A stretch of 38,295 bases of DNA from Bacillota bacterium (GTDB lineage Bacteria; Bacillota_A; Clostridia; Lachnospirales; Lachnospiraceae), in contig JAEZSL010000257.1 in assembly GCA_023443925.1 (NCBI GenBank), positions 1 to 38,295 on the forward strand. The letters run 5' to 3'. Under the pieces are notes generated by a model. That model worked only from the letters and a program-made list of their open reading frames with translations, searched no databases and was not told the DNA's origin. Shown here in pieces: positions 1-7,628 of the stretch; positions within the stretch are counted from its first letter, which is position 1, and each line of letters starts with the position of its first letter. The position numbers and the translations under genes were made by a program.

Positions 1-1400
1 GCATATTTATTATTCGGATCCCCTTCTTCTCCTTCAATTCCCGCATCCAGACCAAAGCAGGCAATAATAACATCGCTTTCTTCACAGACTGCTTTAACTT
101 CAGAGATGCGGTCATTGGTTAAGCCAAAATCACTGGCATGTTCCATATATAAATGGCACCCTTCGGAATATCTGACATTAACTGTGGCACCAAGATAATC
201 CTGAATTCCTTCCAGTACCGTAATATATCTGGACGAAGTTCCTTCATAATTTCCAACCAGGGCATTGCGGCTGTTGGCATTCGGCCCGATTACGCCTACC
301 GTTTTAATCCTGTCTTTTTTAAGCGGCAGCAGATTATCCTGATTCTTTAAAAGTACCAGGGTTCTTTCAGCAGCTTTTAAATTAAGTGCTTTCATATCAG
401 CGGAATCCACAACGGAATAATGGATGGATGCATAAGGCATGTCCTCCACGGCCTCAAACAATCCCAGTTTCATTCTCGTCATAAACAACCGGATTACAGA
501 TTCATCCAGCTTTTCTTCCGGCAGCAGTCCATCTTCCACCGCCTTTTTCAGATATAAAAACATACTGCCGCAGTTTAAGTCGCAGCCGTTACCCATGGCC
601 ATGGCCACGGACCGAACCGGGCTGTCCGTTACCCCGTGGCGTTCATGAAAATCTGCTATTGCACCGCAGTCGGAAGTCACATGTCCTTCAAAGCCCCATT
701 CTCCTCTTAAAATGTCCTTAAGCAGGGTCTTGCTGCCGCAGCAGGGTTCACCATTTACACGGTTGTAAGCACCCATAACCGCTTCCACATGAGCTTCCCG
801 GACGCAGGCTTTAAAAGCCGGCAGATAGGTTTCCCGCATATCCTGCACTGAAACTTTGGCGTTAAATTCATGGCGGATATTCTCAGGGCCGGAATGGACT
901 GCAAAATGCTTGGCGCAGGCAGCGGTTTTCATAAATTCCCCTTCCCCCTGCATGGCTTTGATATATCTTACGGCAAGCAGTGAAGTCAGATAGGGGTCTT
1001 CTCCGAAGGTTTCATGTCCTCTGCCCCATCTGGGGTCCCGGAATATATTAACATTCGGTGCCCAGAAGGTTAGTCCTTTATAAATATCATTATCTTCAAA
1101 CTTTTGCTGCATGTTAAATTTAGCTCTGCCTTCCGTAGAGATGGCTTCCGCCACTTCATAAACCAGATCTTCGTCAAATGACGCCGCCAGGCCGATTGCC
1201 TGGGGAAATATAGTTGCCACACCGGCTCTTGCCACACCGTGAAGTGCTTCATTCCACCAGTTATAGGATTTCACTCCCAGCCGTTTTATCTCCGGTGTCG
1301 TATGTACGGTCTGAAACACCTTTTCTTCCAGAGTCATTTTAGAAACCAATTCCTTTGCTTTTGCCCGGAATTCTTCCGTTCTTTCATAGTATTTCTTCAT
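1..1400 (-). CDS. GH3 family beta-xylosidase/beta-glucosidase, 3' end beyond window
   Basis: Family 3 glycoside hydrolase that should release terminal xylose, glucose or arabinose from oligosaccharides. About 466 residues are present; the C-terminal part lies left of base 1. The N-terminus has the family's MTLEEKV motif, then NWWNEALHGVARAG, DPRWGRGHETFGEDP and KHFAVHSGPE substrate-binding motifs. The nucleophile Asp is in TSDCGAI near residue 244; SDCGA rather than SDW is common in the beta-xylosidase-like branch, so xylosidase is favoured but not proven. The second domain begins with TLVLLKNQDNLLPL. No signal peptide is seen, so the enzyme is probably cytoplasmic and acts on imported oligosaccharides. 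The start at 1400 was chosen because homology begins there, but the ribosome site is weak. It lies about 190 bases downstream of the GH42/GH14-like gene on the same strand and probably shares its transcript. Confidence 0.9.
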   Translation of the reverse strand, partial: MKKYYERTEEFRAKAKELVSKMTLEEKVFQTVHTTPEIKRLGVKSYNWWNEALHGVARAGVATIFPQAIGLAASFDEDLVYEVAEAISTEGRAKFNMQQKFEDNDIYKGLTFWAPNVNIFRDPRWGRGHETFGEDPYLTSLLAVRYIKAMQGEGEFMKTAACAKHFAVHSGPENIRHEFNAKVSVQDMRETYLPAFKACVREAHVEAVMGAYNRVNGEPCCGSKTLLKDILRGEWGFEGHVTSDCGAIADFHERHGVTDSPVRSVAMAMGNGCDLNCGSMFLYLKKAVEDGLLPEEKLDESVIRLFMTRMKLGLFEAVEDMPYASIHYSVVDSADMKALNLKAAERTLVLLKNQDNLLPLKKDRIKTVGVIGPNANSRNALVGNYEGTSSRYITVLEGIQDYLGATVNVRYSEGCHLYMEHASDFGLTNDRISEVKAVCEESDVIIACFGLDAGIEGEEGDPNNKY

Positions 1401-1522
1401 GTCTTTACCCAATTCGGAGCCGTGCCTTAACAGGACGACCCTGTGCCATCTATGGCTTTCCTTTCTTTATGCATTTTACCTAATTGATTATTCTTCTTGT
1501 TTCTTTCTTGTCAATCCTTATC

Positions 1523-1606
1523 TTACTCTTCTTACCGCTCCTTTTCTTACCGTTCCTCTTCTTATTGTCCCTCTTCTTACCGCTCCTTTTTTTACCATTC
1601 CTCTTC
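1523..1606 (-). repeat. 15-bp tandem array that copies the stop codon of the upstream gene
   Basis: Five contiguous 15-bp units (1532-1546, 1547-1561, 1562-1576, 1577-1591, 1592-1606) plus a partial copy at 1523-1531. Read on the minus strand the unit is close to GAAGAGGAACGGTAA. The last unit is the final codons and the TAA stop (1592-1594) of the hydrolase gene, so each further unit repeats the C-terminal codons and an in-frame stop. The array fills part of the roughly 190-base gap before the GH3 gene. Confidence 0.9.
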
Positions 1607-3478
1607 CGTTATGGTACCATCTTCATATAAAACCATTACCCGGCCCTTGGCAGGGGTCTTGGCAATCTGGCAGCCCCGGGAAGGATTTAACGGATCGGCT
1701 TCTTTTAAATGCATTGGTTCCATATTGCCATACTGCCTGCAGCAATCCTCCAGAAGAAAGGAGAAGGCCGGGGAGGGCGTCCAGATGGCATCGGCTTTCG
1801 CATCCAGGTCCAGTGGCGGTGCAAAGTAGATACCAAGTCCCTTGCCATAGGGATTTACAAAGGAACAGTACGCTTCTTTTGTCATGACCGTGCCTTGTCT
1901 GCGTTCTTTATTTTTCATAAGCGGAATCACAGAACTCTCCAGTTTATTCCAGGCAATCATGGAATGCTGCTGCTTCAGGGTACCTGTTTTTTTCATCCAG
2001 GGCAGTGCTTCCACAAAGTATTCACTGTGTCCCCATACTTCCTCCGAATCCTCATTCATACCGTATACTTTTTCAAACTCGTTAACTGCCTCGTCCTCCA
2101 GCCCGTGAGGATGACAGTTGCCAAGTAATACACCTCCCTCTTTTACCCAGTCCGCAATTTTTAACAGCACCTCTTTTCTGGTCACATGAGTATCCAGCAT
2201 TACCAGTACCCGGCTGTTTTTCAGGGCTCCGTCCAGGATCATCTGCTCATCGGCAGCATTGATCATGTAATTTTTCCGGATTGCACAGATGGATGCCCGG
2301 ATGCTGTCAGGTATGGGAGTTCCACCAAGGAGCGCTTCATCCAAAGGCCAGAAAAAGGTAATGCTCTGGCCGGTCTTTCGTTCCTTGATTAAATCCTGAT
2401 AACCCTTGACAAATTCACCGCCGCTAATAGCTTCCTTATCCGTAAGATTGCCGTAATAGTGGAATACCTGACGGTTGCCGTATGCTGCGCTTCCGTACAT
2501 ACGGACGGCCACACCTTTTGGCAGGATGGGGCCAACCGGTTCCAGCCCCAGATAGGAGCCGTAGAATTGGCAGGCACTGTGCATATGTATAGTCAGATAA
2601 ATATTCTCATAAAAATTATTTCCTTCATTGGTCAGACGGATGCCGCCTCCGTATTTTGCGGCAATCCGGCTCTGATCGGAGAACGAGGAGCCATGTTCCG
2701 GCTCTTCAATACCTCCCGTGCATAAATAAACCGGAGTATCCGGAAAATGTTCCCGGCAGGCTTTCATCCAGAATTCAGCATAATCCGTCATGGATTTGTG
2801 GTACCACAGCAAAAAATCCATATACGCCGTACGGCTGGGCATAAACACCCGGAGAAAAGGCTTAACCTCTTCAAGGGACGTATAGGCTGTCCGCCAGGCT
2901 TTGTTCAGGGTTTCAACCGTACCGTATTTTACCTTCATGGTATCCCGAAAGGAAGCTACCGCATCTTCACCGCCACACCAGAAGCCTCTGTGGGTGTGAT
3001 AATCTCCCGGCCAGTTCCCCACTACCGGAAAAATCGCCTCGCCATAGTCACCGCATATGCCCGGCTGGATGCTCTCTAAAACCTCCCATGGCAAATAATG
3101 TTCTGCAAAAGCTTTCAGCACACGGTTTATTTCCTGGTTAAATTCCGGGTTCCATACGGATTCAATGGGGTTTGCCTTATTATGTTCCAGACAGACCAGC
3201 TCCTGATGCCCTTCACTTTTTAGCCACCAGTCCGGTGCCGCATATTTCGGCCCCATTAAGATAAATGGCACGAATTTCAGTCCGGCCTCCTGAATTAACA
3301 TTACCTGGCTGTCGTAGTGGGACCAGTCAAATTCGCCTCTGATTTCCGGTTCAAAATTCCTCCAATAAACATAAATCTGTACGGAAGTAAACCCCTGTTC
3401 CTTAACAGACTCCAGTGCCTTCATCACTTCTTCCCTGTCTTTTTCGAAGGGAATGCCGCATACTACTATTTCACCCAT
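1592..3478 (-). CDS. clan GH-A glycoside hydrolase, GH42/GH14-like (beta-galactosidase-type)
   Basis: A protein of about 628 residues. The N-terminal part looks like a TIM barrel of the GH42/GH14 type: VYVYWRNFEP followed by FDWSHYD and an LIQEAGLKFVPF strand, then ICGDYGEAIFP, whose Glu is a candidate acid/base. A Rossmann-like middle domain (SRVLVMLDTHVTRKEVL, then VKEGGVLLGNCHPHG) resembles the trimerisation domain of GH42 beta-galactosidases. The exact family and substrate cannot be fixed by eye. The start is set at 3478 because AAAGGAG lies just before that ATG; the longer upstream reading frame has no ribosome site. There is no signal peptide. It is the first gene of a transcript that probably continues into the GH3 gene. 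The C-terminus is acidic (TITEEEW) and its codons are repeated beyond the stop. Confidence 0.75.
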   Translation of the reverse strand: MGEIVVCGIPFEKDREEVMKALESVKEQGFTSVQIYVYWRNFEPEIRGEFDWSHYDSQVMLIQEAGLKFVPFILMGPKYAAPDWWLKSEGHQELVCLEHNKANPIESVWNPEFNQEINRVLKAFAEHYLPWEVLESIQPGICGDYGEAIFPVVGNWPGDYHTHRGFWCGGEDAVASFRDTMKVKYGTVETLNKAWRTAYTSLEEVKPFLRVFMPSRTAYMDFLLWYHKSMTDYAEFWMKACREHFPDTPVYLCTGGIEEPEHGSSFSDQSRIAAKYGGGIRLTNEGNNFYENIYLTIHMHSACQFYGSYLGLEPVGPILPKGVAVRMYGSAAYGNRQVFHYYGNLTDKEAISGGEFVKGYQDLIKERKTGQSITFFWPLDEALLGGTPIPDSIRASICAIRKNYMINAADEQMILDGALKNSRVLVMLDTHVTRKEVLLKIADWVKEGGVLLGNCHPHGLEDEAVNEFEKVYGMNEDSEEVWGHSEYFVEALPWMKKTGTLKQQHSMIAWNKLESSVIPLMKNKERRQGTVMTKEAYCSFVNPYGKGLGIYFAPPLDLDAKADAIWTPSPAFSFLLEDCCRQYGNMEPMHLKEADPLNPSRGCQIAKTPAKGRVMVLYEDGTITEEEW

Positions 3479-3606
3479 AAATATCTCCTTTCCCAAAACA
3501 ACCCTTATATCCCTGGCAACAGGCATTCTGTCTGATAAGATAATTTCTGTTAAGGTTATTCTTATGCAGTAAACAAAAACGCATGGTCTTTTGTTTGGTT
3601 CTTATT

Positions 3607-3658
3607 TGATATATCATACTATGTATTTTATCATATCACACCAATTTTGATATATCAA
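3607..3658 (-). promoter_or_regulatory. sigma-A-like promoter with two TGATATATCA palindromes
   Basis: On the minus strand a -35 TTGATA (3653-3658) and a -10 TATGAT (3630-3635) are 17 bases apart, facing the glycoside hydrolase genes. The palindrome TTGATATATCAA (3647-3658) covers the -35 box, and TGATATATCA recurs at 3607-3616, near or just downstream of the expected transcription start. The centres are 41 bp apart, about four helical turns, which suits cooperative binding or looping by a repressor. No regulator gene for it is adjacent, so the protein is unknown. Confidence 0.55.
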
Positions 3659-3800
3659 TTACTTTTTATCAATCTGATATGATCTTTGCTCACTGTCGTA
3701 CCTTACTTGTTACCTGCATGAATCCAGAATGGCCACTCTATACATTGAATATCTATGGTATATGGTCTACGTTAGCCAGGTTCAGGTTTACATCTTCCTC

Positions 3801-3854
3801 TTGACATTTTGGTCTATAAATTATAGACTTAACATAAGTCGATAACTTATAGAC
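3801..3854 (+). promoter_or_regulatory. blaI-blaR1 promoter with twin BlaI/MecI-type operators
   Basis: A -35 TTGACA at 3801-3806 is followed by two 17-bp palindrome-like sites: GTCTATAAATTATAGAC (3812-3828, perfect) and GTCGATAACTTATAGAC (3838-3854, one pair off). Their centres are 26 bp apart and the first covers the spacer and -10 region. This layout is what an autorepressing BlaI-family dimer would use; the link to the adjacent repressor is inference from position. Confidence 0.65.
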
Positions 3855-3913
3855 CAAAGATAGTGTGAATTTAAAGTGCATTATTCACACCCTGATTGCG
3901 ATAGGAGGATAAT

Positions 3914-4276
3914 GTGAAAGATTATATTATGACAGAGTCAGAAATTAAATTTGCAGAACTGATCTGGGAGAACGAACCCATTAGTTCTGGTGATCTGGTT
4001 AAGCTTTGCGGGGAGACTCTAAATTGGAAGAAGTCCACTACCTATACCGTATTGAAAAAACTGTGCCTGCAAAAAATATTCAATAATAATGATTCCATTA
4101 TTACATCCCTGTTAACCAGAGACGGGTATCATCAAAGAAAAAGCCGGCAGTTTGTAGATGAGAACTTCGGTGGCTCCCTTCCAAAATTCCTTACGGCATT
4201 TATGGGCAGAAAAAACTTAAGCAAAACGCAGATTGAAGAAATCCGGGAACTAATTAACCGGTATGAGGAGGATTAA
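3914..4276 (+). CDS. BlaI/MecI/CopY-family transcriptional repressor
   Basis: A 120-residue winged-helix repressor. The N-terminal half has the BlaI-family pattern ESEIKFAELIWENEP, then WKKSTTYTVLKKLC as recognition helix region; the C-terminal helices (LTAFMGRKNLSKTQIEEIREL) match the dimerisation part. Family members are inactivated by cleavage when the partner BlaR1 membrane protease senses a signal. A GTG start at 3914 is used because AGGAGG sits five bases before it; the next ATG (3929) is too far from that site. The stop TAA overlaps the ATG of the next gene (TAATG at 4274-4278), so the two are translationally coupled. Twin palindromes upstream suggest autoregulation. Confidence 0.9.
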   Translation: MKDYIMTESEIKFAELIWENEPISSGDLVKLCGETLNWKKSTTYTVLKKLCLQKIFNNNDSIITSLLTRDGYHQRKSRQFVDENFGGSLPKFLTAFMGRKNLSKTQIEEIRELINRYEED

Positions 4277-6417
4277 TGAATGCATTATTTCAGACTTTAT
4301 TTCATCTAAACGTGGTTTCCTCTTATATCATACTATTTGTACTGGTCATCCGGTTTTTATTAAGGAAATCACCGAAGCTGTTTTCCTACGCATTATGGGG
4401 GATTGTATTCTTCAGGCTGGTATTTCCAGTATCATTCGAAAGCAATATGAGCCTGATACCCAGGCAGATAAATACGGTATCCATAGAAAGCACCGTACTA
4501 ATTAATTCATCCTACCGAGGAGAAGCACCGGTAACAGAGGCCGCATTTAATAACCCCGTTGTTAAGGCTGACCCTCAAAAGTCAGATCCCGGAAAACCTC
4601 CTGTTACCCTTTATAGTCTGTTTCCGTATATCTGGACTGCCGGATTCGGCCTTCTCATTTTTATTAATTTCATTCAGTTCCTAAAGCTTCAAAAAAGACT
4701 GACCGGCGCAGCAAATATGGAGAACAATCTGTTTCAGAGTGAGTTTATTCAAACACCCTTTGTAATGGGTATCATTAAACCAAAGATTTATATACCAGCC
4801 GATCTTACCGACTATGAACGGACTTATATCGTCAGACATGAACAGGTACATATCCGTCGCAAAGACTATCTTATTAAAATTATAGCTTATTTCATCACCT
4901 GTATTCACTGGTTTAATCCGCTGGTATGGCTTTCTTTTATGCTTATGACCAGGGATATGGAGATGTCCTGTGATGAGACGGTAATAAAGGAACTTGGCGG
5001 AAATATTAAGAAGGAGTATTCGGCTTCCCTGCTGTCCCTGGCTGCCGGACGGAGTATGCCCGGGGGTATGCACCTGGCTTTTGGAGGGAATTCTGTAAAG
5101 AACCGGGTTAAAAATGTTTTGAATTATAAGAAACCGGGTATCTGGGCGGTTGTGATTTCCATCCTGGTGGTAGTTTTTGTCTGCACCGGTTTATTCTTCA
5201 GCCCGGTCAGAGCCGTTTCCGACAGTTTTAAAAGCCGCAAACAACCGGTAGCCTTGACGGATTACGAACTTTCCCGTAATACCGTCCGGCTTTATGACGG
5301 TACGGAAGGAATATTAAAACTTGTTATGACGGAAGGCAGTTTTTATGATGAAGAGTACGCCGGGTTTGGAGGCGGTATCTATCCTGAAAACTATGAGGGT
5401 TCCTATGAACTGCAATTAGTCGATAATAAAGGGAACATTCTGTCCACGCTTGATTTGAATAAAGACTGGAACATGTCCAAGATTAATTTTAAAAGCAAAT
5501 TTGATATTCTGTTTTCCGATTATAATAATGATAACTGCCCGGATTTTACCATAGGAACTTATGGTTCCTCTAATATAGATCTGTATGGTCTTTATACTGC
5601 TACTCCGGAAAACCAGCTGCTTTCCATCTTGAAAGCTCCTGTCAGTAATTCATCAAAAGAATCATCAATTTTATTAAATAAGGATTCTGACAGCAGTAAA
5701 AACCGTTTTATTACCAAAGAATATGATAATTCCATCAGTAAATATGGTTACAACGTCTATGAATGGGACCAGACCTCCGGCTTCTTTCTTAAAGTCAACG
5801 AACCGTCGTCATTCCAAACAGATGAGCCTGATACCGGCAATGTTCAGGCGGCTGCCATTTCCTTTAAGGCTGATCTAACCCATAATGGCAGTATGGAAAC
5901 TATTATAGTGGATACCAGCAGGGTAGCGGAGGAACAGACAGCAGTTGTATCCGTTGTAAATGAATCTGGTGAAACCCTCTGGAGTAACGAAGCCGCTACG
6001 GCCCATGCAGGCTGGAACTCCCTGTATCTAACAACGATAGACGACAAGGATTATATTCTTCGCTATCAGCCTTCTATGTTTCAGGGGACTGCGGCATATG
6101 AATACAGTTTATCTTATCTGGACAACGCAGGCTCTGAACTGTTCTATGACAGTGACCGCATCCAATTTTCCATCAATCCCGGAAAAACTAATTTCGAGCC
6201 GGAAGATCTGGTTTCCTTTGCAGATAAAGTCAACGGCTATTTTAAAAACAGTTATTTGCTATTAAGTACGGAAAACGGCGAAGTCATATACAGCACTCCC
6301 CAGAATAAAATAACAGGTGTGGAAAACTATTCCTGGCTGGACGGCGGAGGTTTTACTTACGAAAGCCAGGAGCTGCTTGATAAGTTAATTAAGTTCAAAG
6401 AAAAATATTCCGAATAA
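4276..6417 (+). CDS. BlaR1-type M56 membrane metalloprotease with non-penicillin-binding sensor
   Basis: A 713-residue integral membrane protease. The N-terminus holds hydrophobic helices, followed by the M56 zinc motif HEQVH (residues about 190-194) and a second conserved block EMSCDETVIKEL. A further membrane helix (about residues 290-312) leads to an extracellular region of about 400 residues. In classical BlaR1 this region is a serine penicillin-binding domain; here no SxxK/SxN/KTG set is evident. Instead it shows two stretches with FG-GAP/VCBS flavour (ILFSDYNNDNCPDFTIGTYG and ADLTHNGSMETIIVDT), so the signal sensed is probably not a beta-lactam. It should cleave or trigger loss of the repressor encoded just upstream. 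A long hairpin follows the stop. Confidence 0.88.
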   Translation: MNALFQTLFHLNVVSSYIILFVLVIRFLLRKSPKLFSYALWGIVFFRLVFPVSFESNMSLIPRQINTVSIESTVLINSSYRGEAPVTEAAFNNPVVKADPQKSDPGKPPVTLYSLFPYIWTAGFGLLIFINFIQFLKLQKRLTGAANMENNLFQSEFIQTPFVMGIIKPKIYIPADLTDYERTYIVRHEQVHIRRKDYLIKIIAYFITCIHWFNPLVWLSFMLMTRDMEMSCDETVIKELGGNIKKEYSASLLSLAAGRSMPGGMHLAFGGNSVKNRVKNVLNYKKPGIWAVVISILVVVFVCTGLFFSPVRAVSDSFKSRKQPVALTDYELSRNTVRLYDGTEGILKLVMTEGSFYDEEYAGFGGGIYPENYEGSYELQLVDNKGNILSTLDLNKDWNMSKINFKSKFDILFSDYNNDNCPDFTIGTYGSSNIDLYGLYTATPENQLLSILKAPVSNSSKESSILLNKDSDSSKNRFITKEYDNSISKYGYNVYEWDQTSGFFLKVNEPSSFQTDEPDTGNVQAAAISFKADLTHNGSMETIIVDTSRVAEEQTAVVSVVNESGETLWSNEAATAHAGWNSLYLTTIDDKDYILRYQPSMFQGTAAYEYSLSYLDNAGSELFYDSDRIQFSINPGKTNFEPEDLVSFADKVNGYFKNSYLLLSTENGEVIYSTPQNKITGVENYSWLDGGGFTYESQELLDKLIKFKEKYSE

Positions 6418-6423
6418 CAAAAC

Positions 6424-6482
6424 AGGGCTGTTTATAAGAGACCGCCATGGATAATGGCTATACGGTTTCTATAAACAGCCCT
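6424..6482. terminator. long hairpin between convergent genes
   Basis: AGGGCTGTTTATA (6424-6436) pairs with TATAAACAGCCCT (6470-6482), and the stem extends inward through GAGACCG/CGGTTTC with one wobble. No clean T-run follows on either strand, but the position between converging genes suits a two-way terminator. Confidence 0.55.
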
Positions 6483-6562
6483 ATGTTATTCTCTTGCTTT
6501 TATTAATGTATAACCTGTTATCGTTACACTACATTTGCTTGCATACATAGTGAACCCGAACA

Positions 6563-7375
6563 CTATTGAACAACACCCTTTATAACAACCTCAATCAGCT
6601 GCTCCGTATTCTTTGGAGTGTCCGCTTCCAGCTCCAGGATTTCGATTATTTTTATCAGATTACGGATAGAACCTCCTCTTTCTACAATAGTAGATAATAT
6701 CACCTGAAGACAAGCCAAAGATATCTTCTCCGGAATAACTCCCTCCACCACTGCCGGATACTGCTCTCTCACATTCTCAATCAGAGTCCTTACCATCTGC
6801 CTGTTTATAATCTTACTGTAATTTCTTAAACATACTTCTTTTAGGTGGTCCATAATCAAAGAAAAAGGAATACCCTCCCCGGTTTCAAAGGTTTTATCTG
6901 CCAAAATCTTATCATACGCCATAACCCGGTATTCATATTTCTCTAAACCAGGTACATCCCGCAGTCTGAGAAGTGGAAGCAGTACACCGTATTCAACGGC
7001 CAAGCTGCTTCGTAAATCCCGGACACTTTGAAAACCTTTTTCTTTCTCTTCCATTAACAAGCCGATAAATCCTTCCCCTGCCTCTAATACCAGCGGTTCT
7101 GCAATCAAGTCTTTTAAAACCTGTTTTCTTACTAACTCATCTTCATTTTCCGTTATTTTTGTATCAGACAGCCTGCCTTTCAGCAAATAATCCAAGGAAC
7201 ACTCCAGTATATCGCAGAGAAAACCAAACAATACAATATCCGGATAACTTGTACCTCTTTCCCATTTTGATACTGCCTGAGGCGTAACTCCCAGTCTTGC
7301 GGCCAGTTCCTCCTGGGTCAAACCCTTTTCTTTTCTTGCTAATGCAAGTCTTTCTTCAAATCCATATATACTCAT
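6563..7375 (-). CDS. XRE-family HTH regulator fused to FlhA/SctV cytoplasmic-domain-like module
   Basis: A 270-residue protein. Residues about 1-65 are a clear Cro/C1 helix-turn-helix (RLALARKEKGLTQEELAARL, then VTPQAVSKWERGTSYPD). Residues about 90-270 match the C-terminal cytoplasmic domain of FlhA, the flagellar/type III export gate: SVRDLRSSLAVEYGVLLPLL, RLRDVPGLEKYEYRVM, NRQMVRTLIENVREQYPAVV, and SIRNLIKIIEILELEA correspond in order to FlhA blocks such as IRSIRKKFAQDMGFLPPV, HIRDNMDLQPARYRI, GRQEAQQLLDRV and PIRDMRTIIEAL (recalled from E. coli FlhA). The region between RVMAYDKIL and the HLKEVCLRNY helix looks shorter than in FlhA. No membrane segments and no other export genes occur nearby. 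AGGAGG precedes the ATG. It is divergent from the alcohol dehydrogenase; whether it controls that gene is unknown. Confidence 0.85.
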   Translation of the reverse strand: MSIYGFEERLALARKEKGLTQEELAARLGVTPQAVSKWERGTSYPDIVLFGFLCDILECSLDYLLKGRLSDTKITENEDELVRKQVLKDLIAEPLVLEAGEGFIGLLMEEKEKGFQSVRDLRSSLAVEYGVLLPLLRLRDVPGLEKYEYRVMAYDKILADKTFETGEGIPFSLIMDHLKEVCLRNYSKIINRQMVRTLIENVREQYPAVVEGVIPEKISLACLQVILSTIVERGGSIRNLIKIIEILELEADTPKNTEQLIEVVIKGVVQ

Positions 7376-7548
7376 ACTGTTCTCCTCCTAACCAGAGAAT
7401 AACATATCAGTCGTTTTTTGTAAAACAACCCTCTGTTTACTCCCATGTAAACCATCTGTACGCAGCCGGCTTCCCCCATGAAATCCTTCTTTTAAAAAAC
7501 GTATAATTTCAGCTACTTTTTTTAACAATTTCTTATACAAATTCACTA

Positions 7549-7577
7549 TTGTGTTAAATATTTCACAATGCTATAAT
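7549..7577 (+). promoter_or_regulatory. alcohol dehydrogenase promoter with Rex-like operator
   Basis: A -10 TATAAT (7572-7577) has a weak -35 TTGTGT (7549-7554) with a 17-base spacer. The 18 bases GTGTTAAATATTTCACAA (7551-7568) fit the clostridial Rex site TTGTTAAnnnnTTAACAA with one mismatch in each half-site. Rex is the NADH-responsive repressor of fermentative alcohol dehydrogenases, so redox control fits the gene downstream. The site covers the -35/-10 spacer as a repressor site would. Confidence 0.65.
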
Positions 7578-7628
7578 AGATTTTGAAGGAAATAAACCAT
7601 ACATAAACAGATTAAGGAGGATATTTAT

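Noticed and set aside
1399..1887. Plus-strand frames rich in Leu/Pro/Ser over the 15-bp array
   Set aside because: Shadow of the repeat and of the hydrolase gene; no ribosome site.
4276..6417. Beta-lactam resistance regulator
   Set aside because: No penicillin-binding motifs in the sensor and no beta-lactamase gene next to it.
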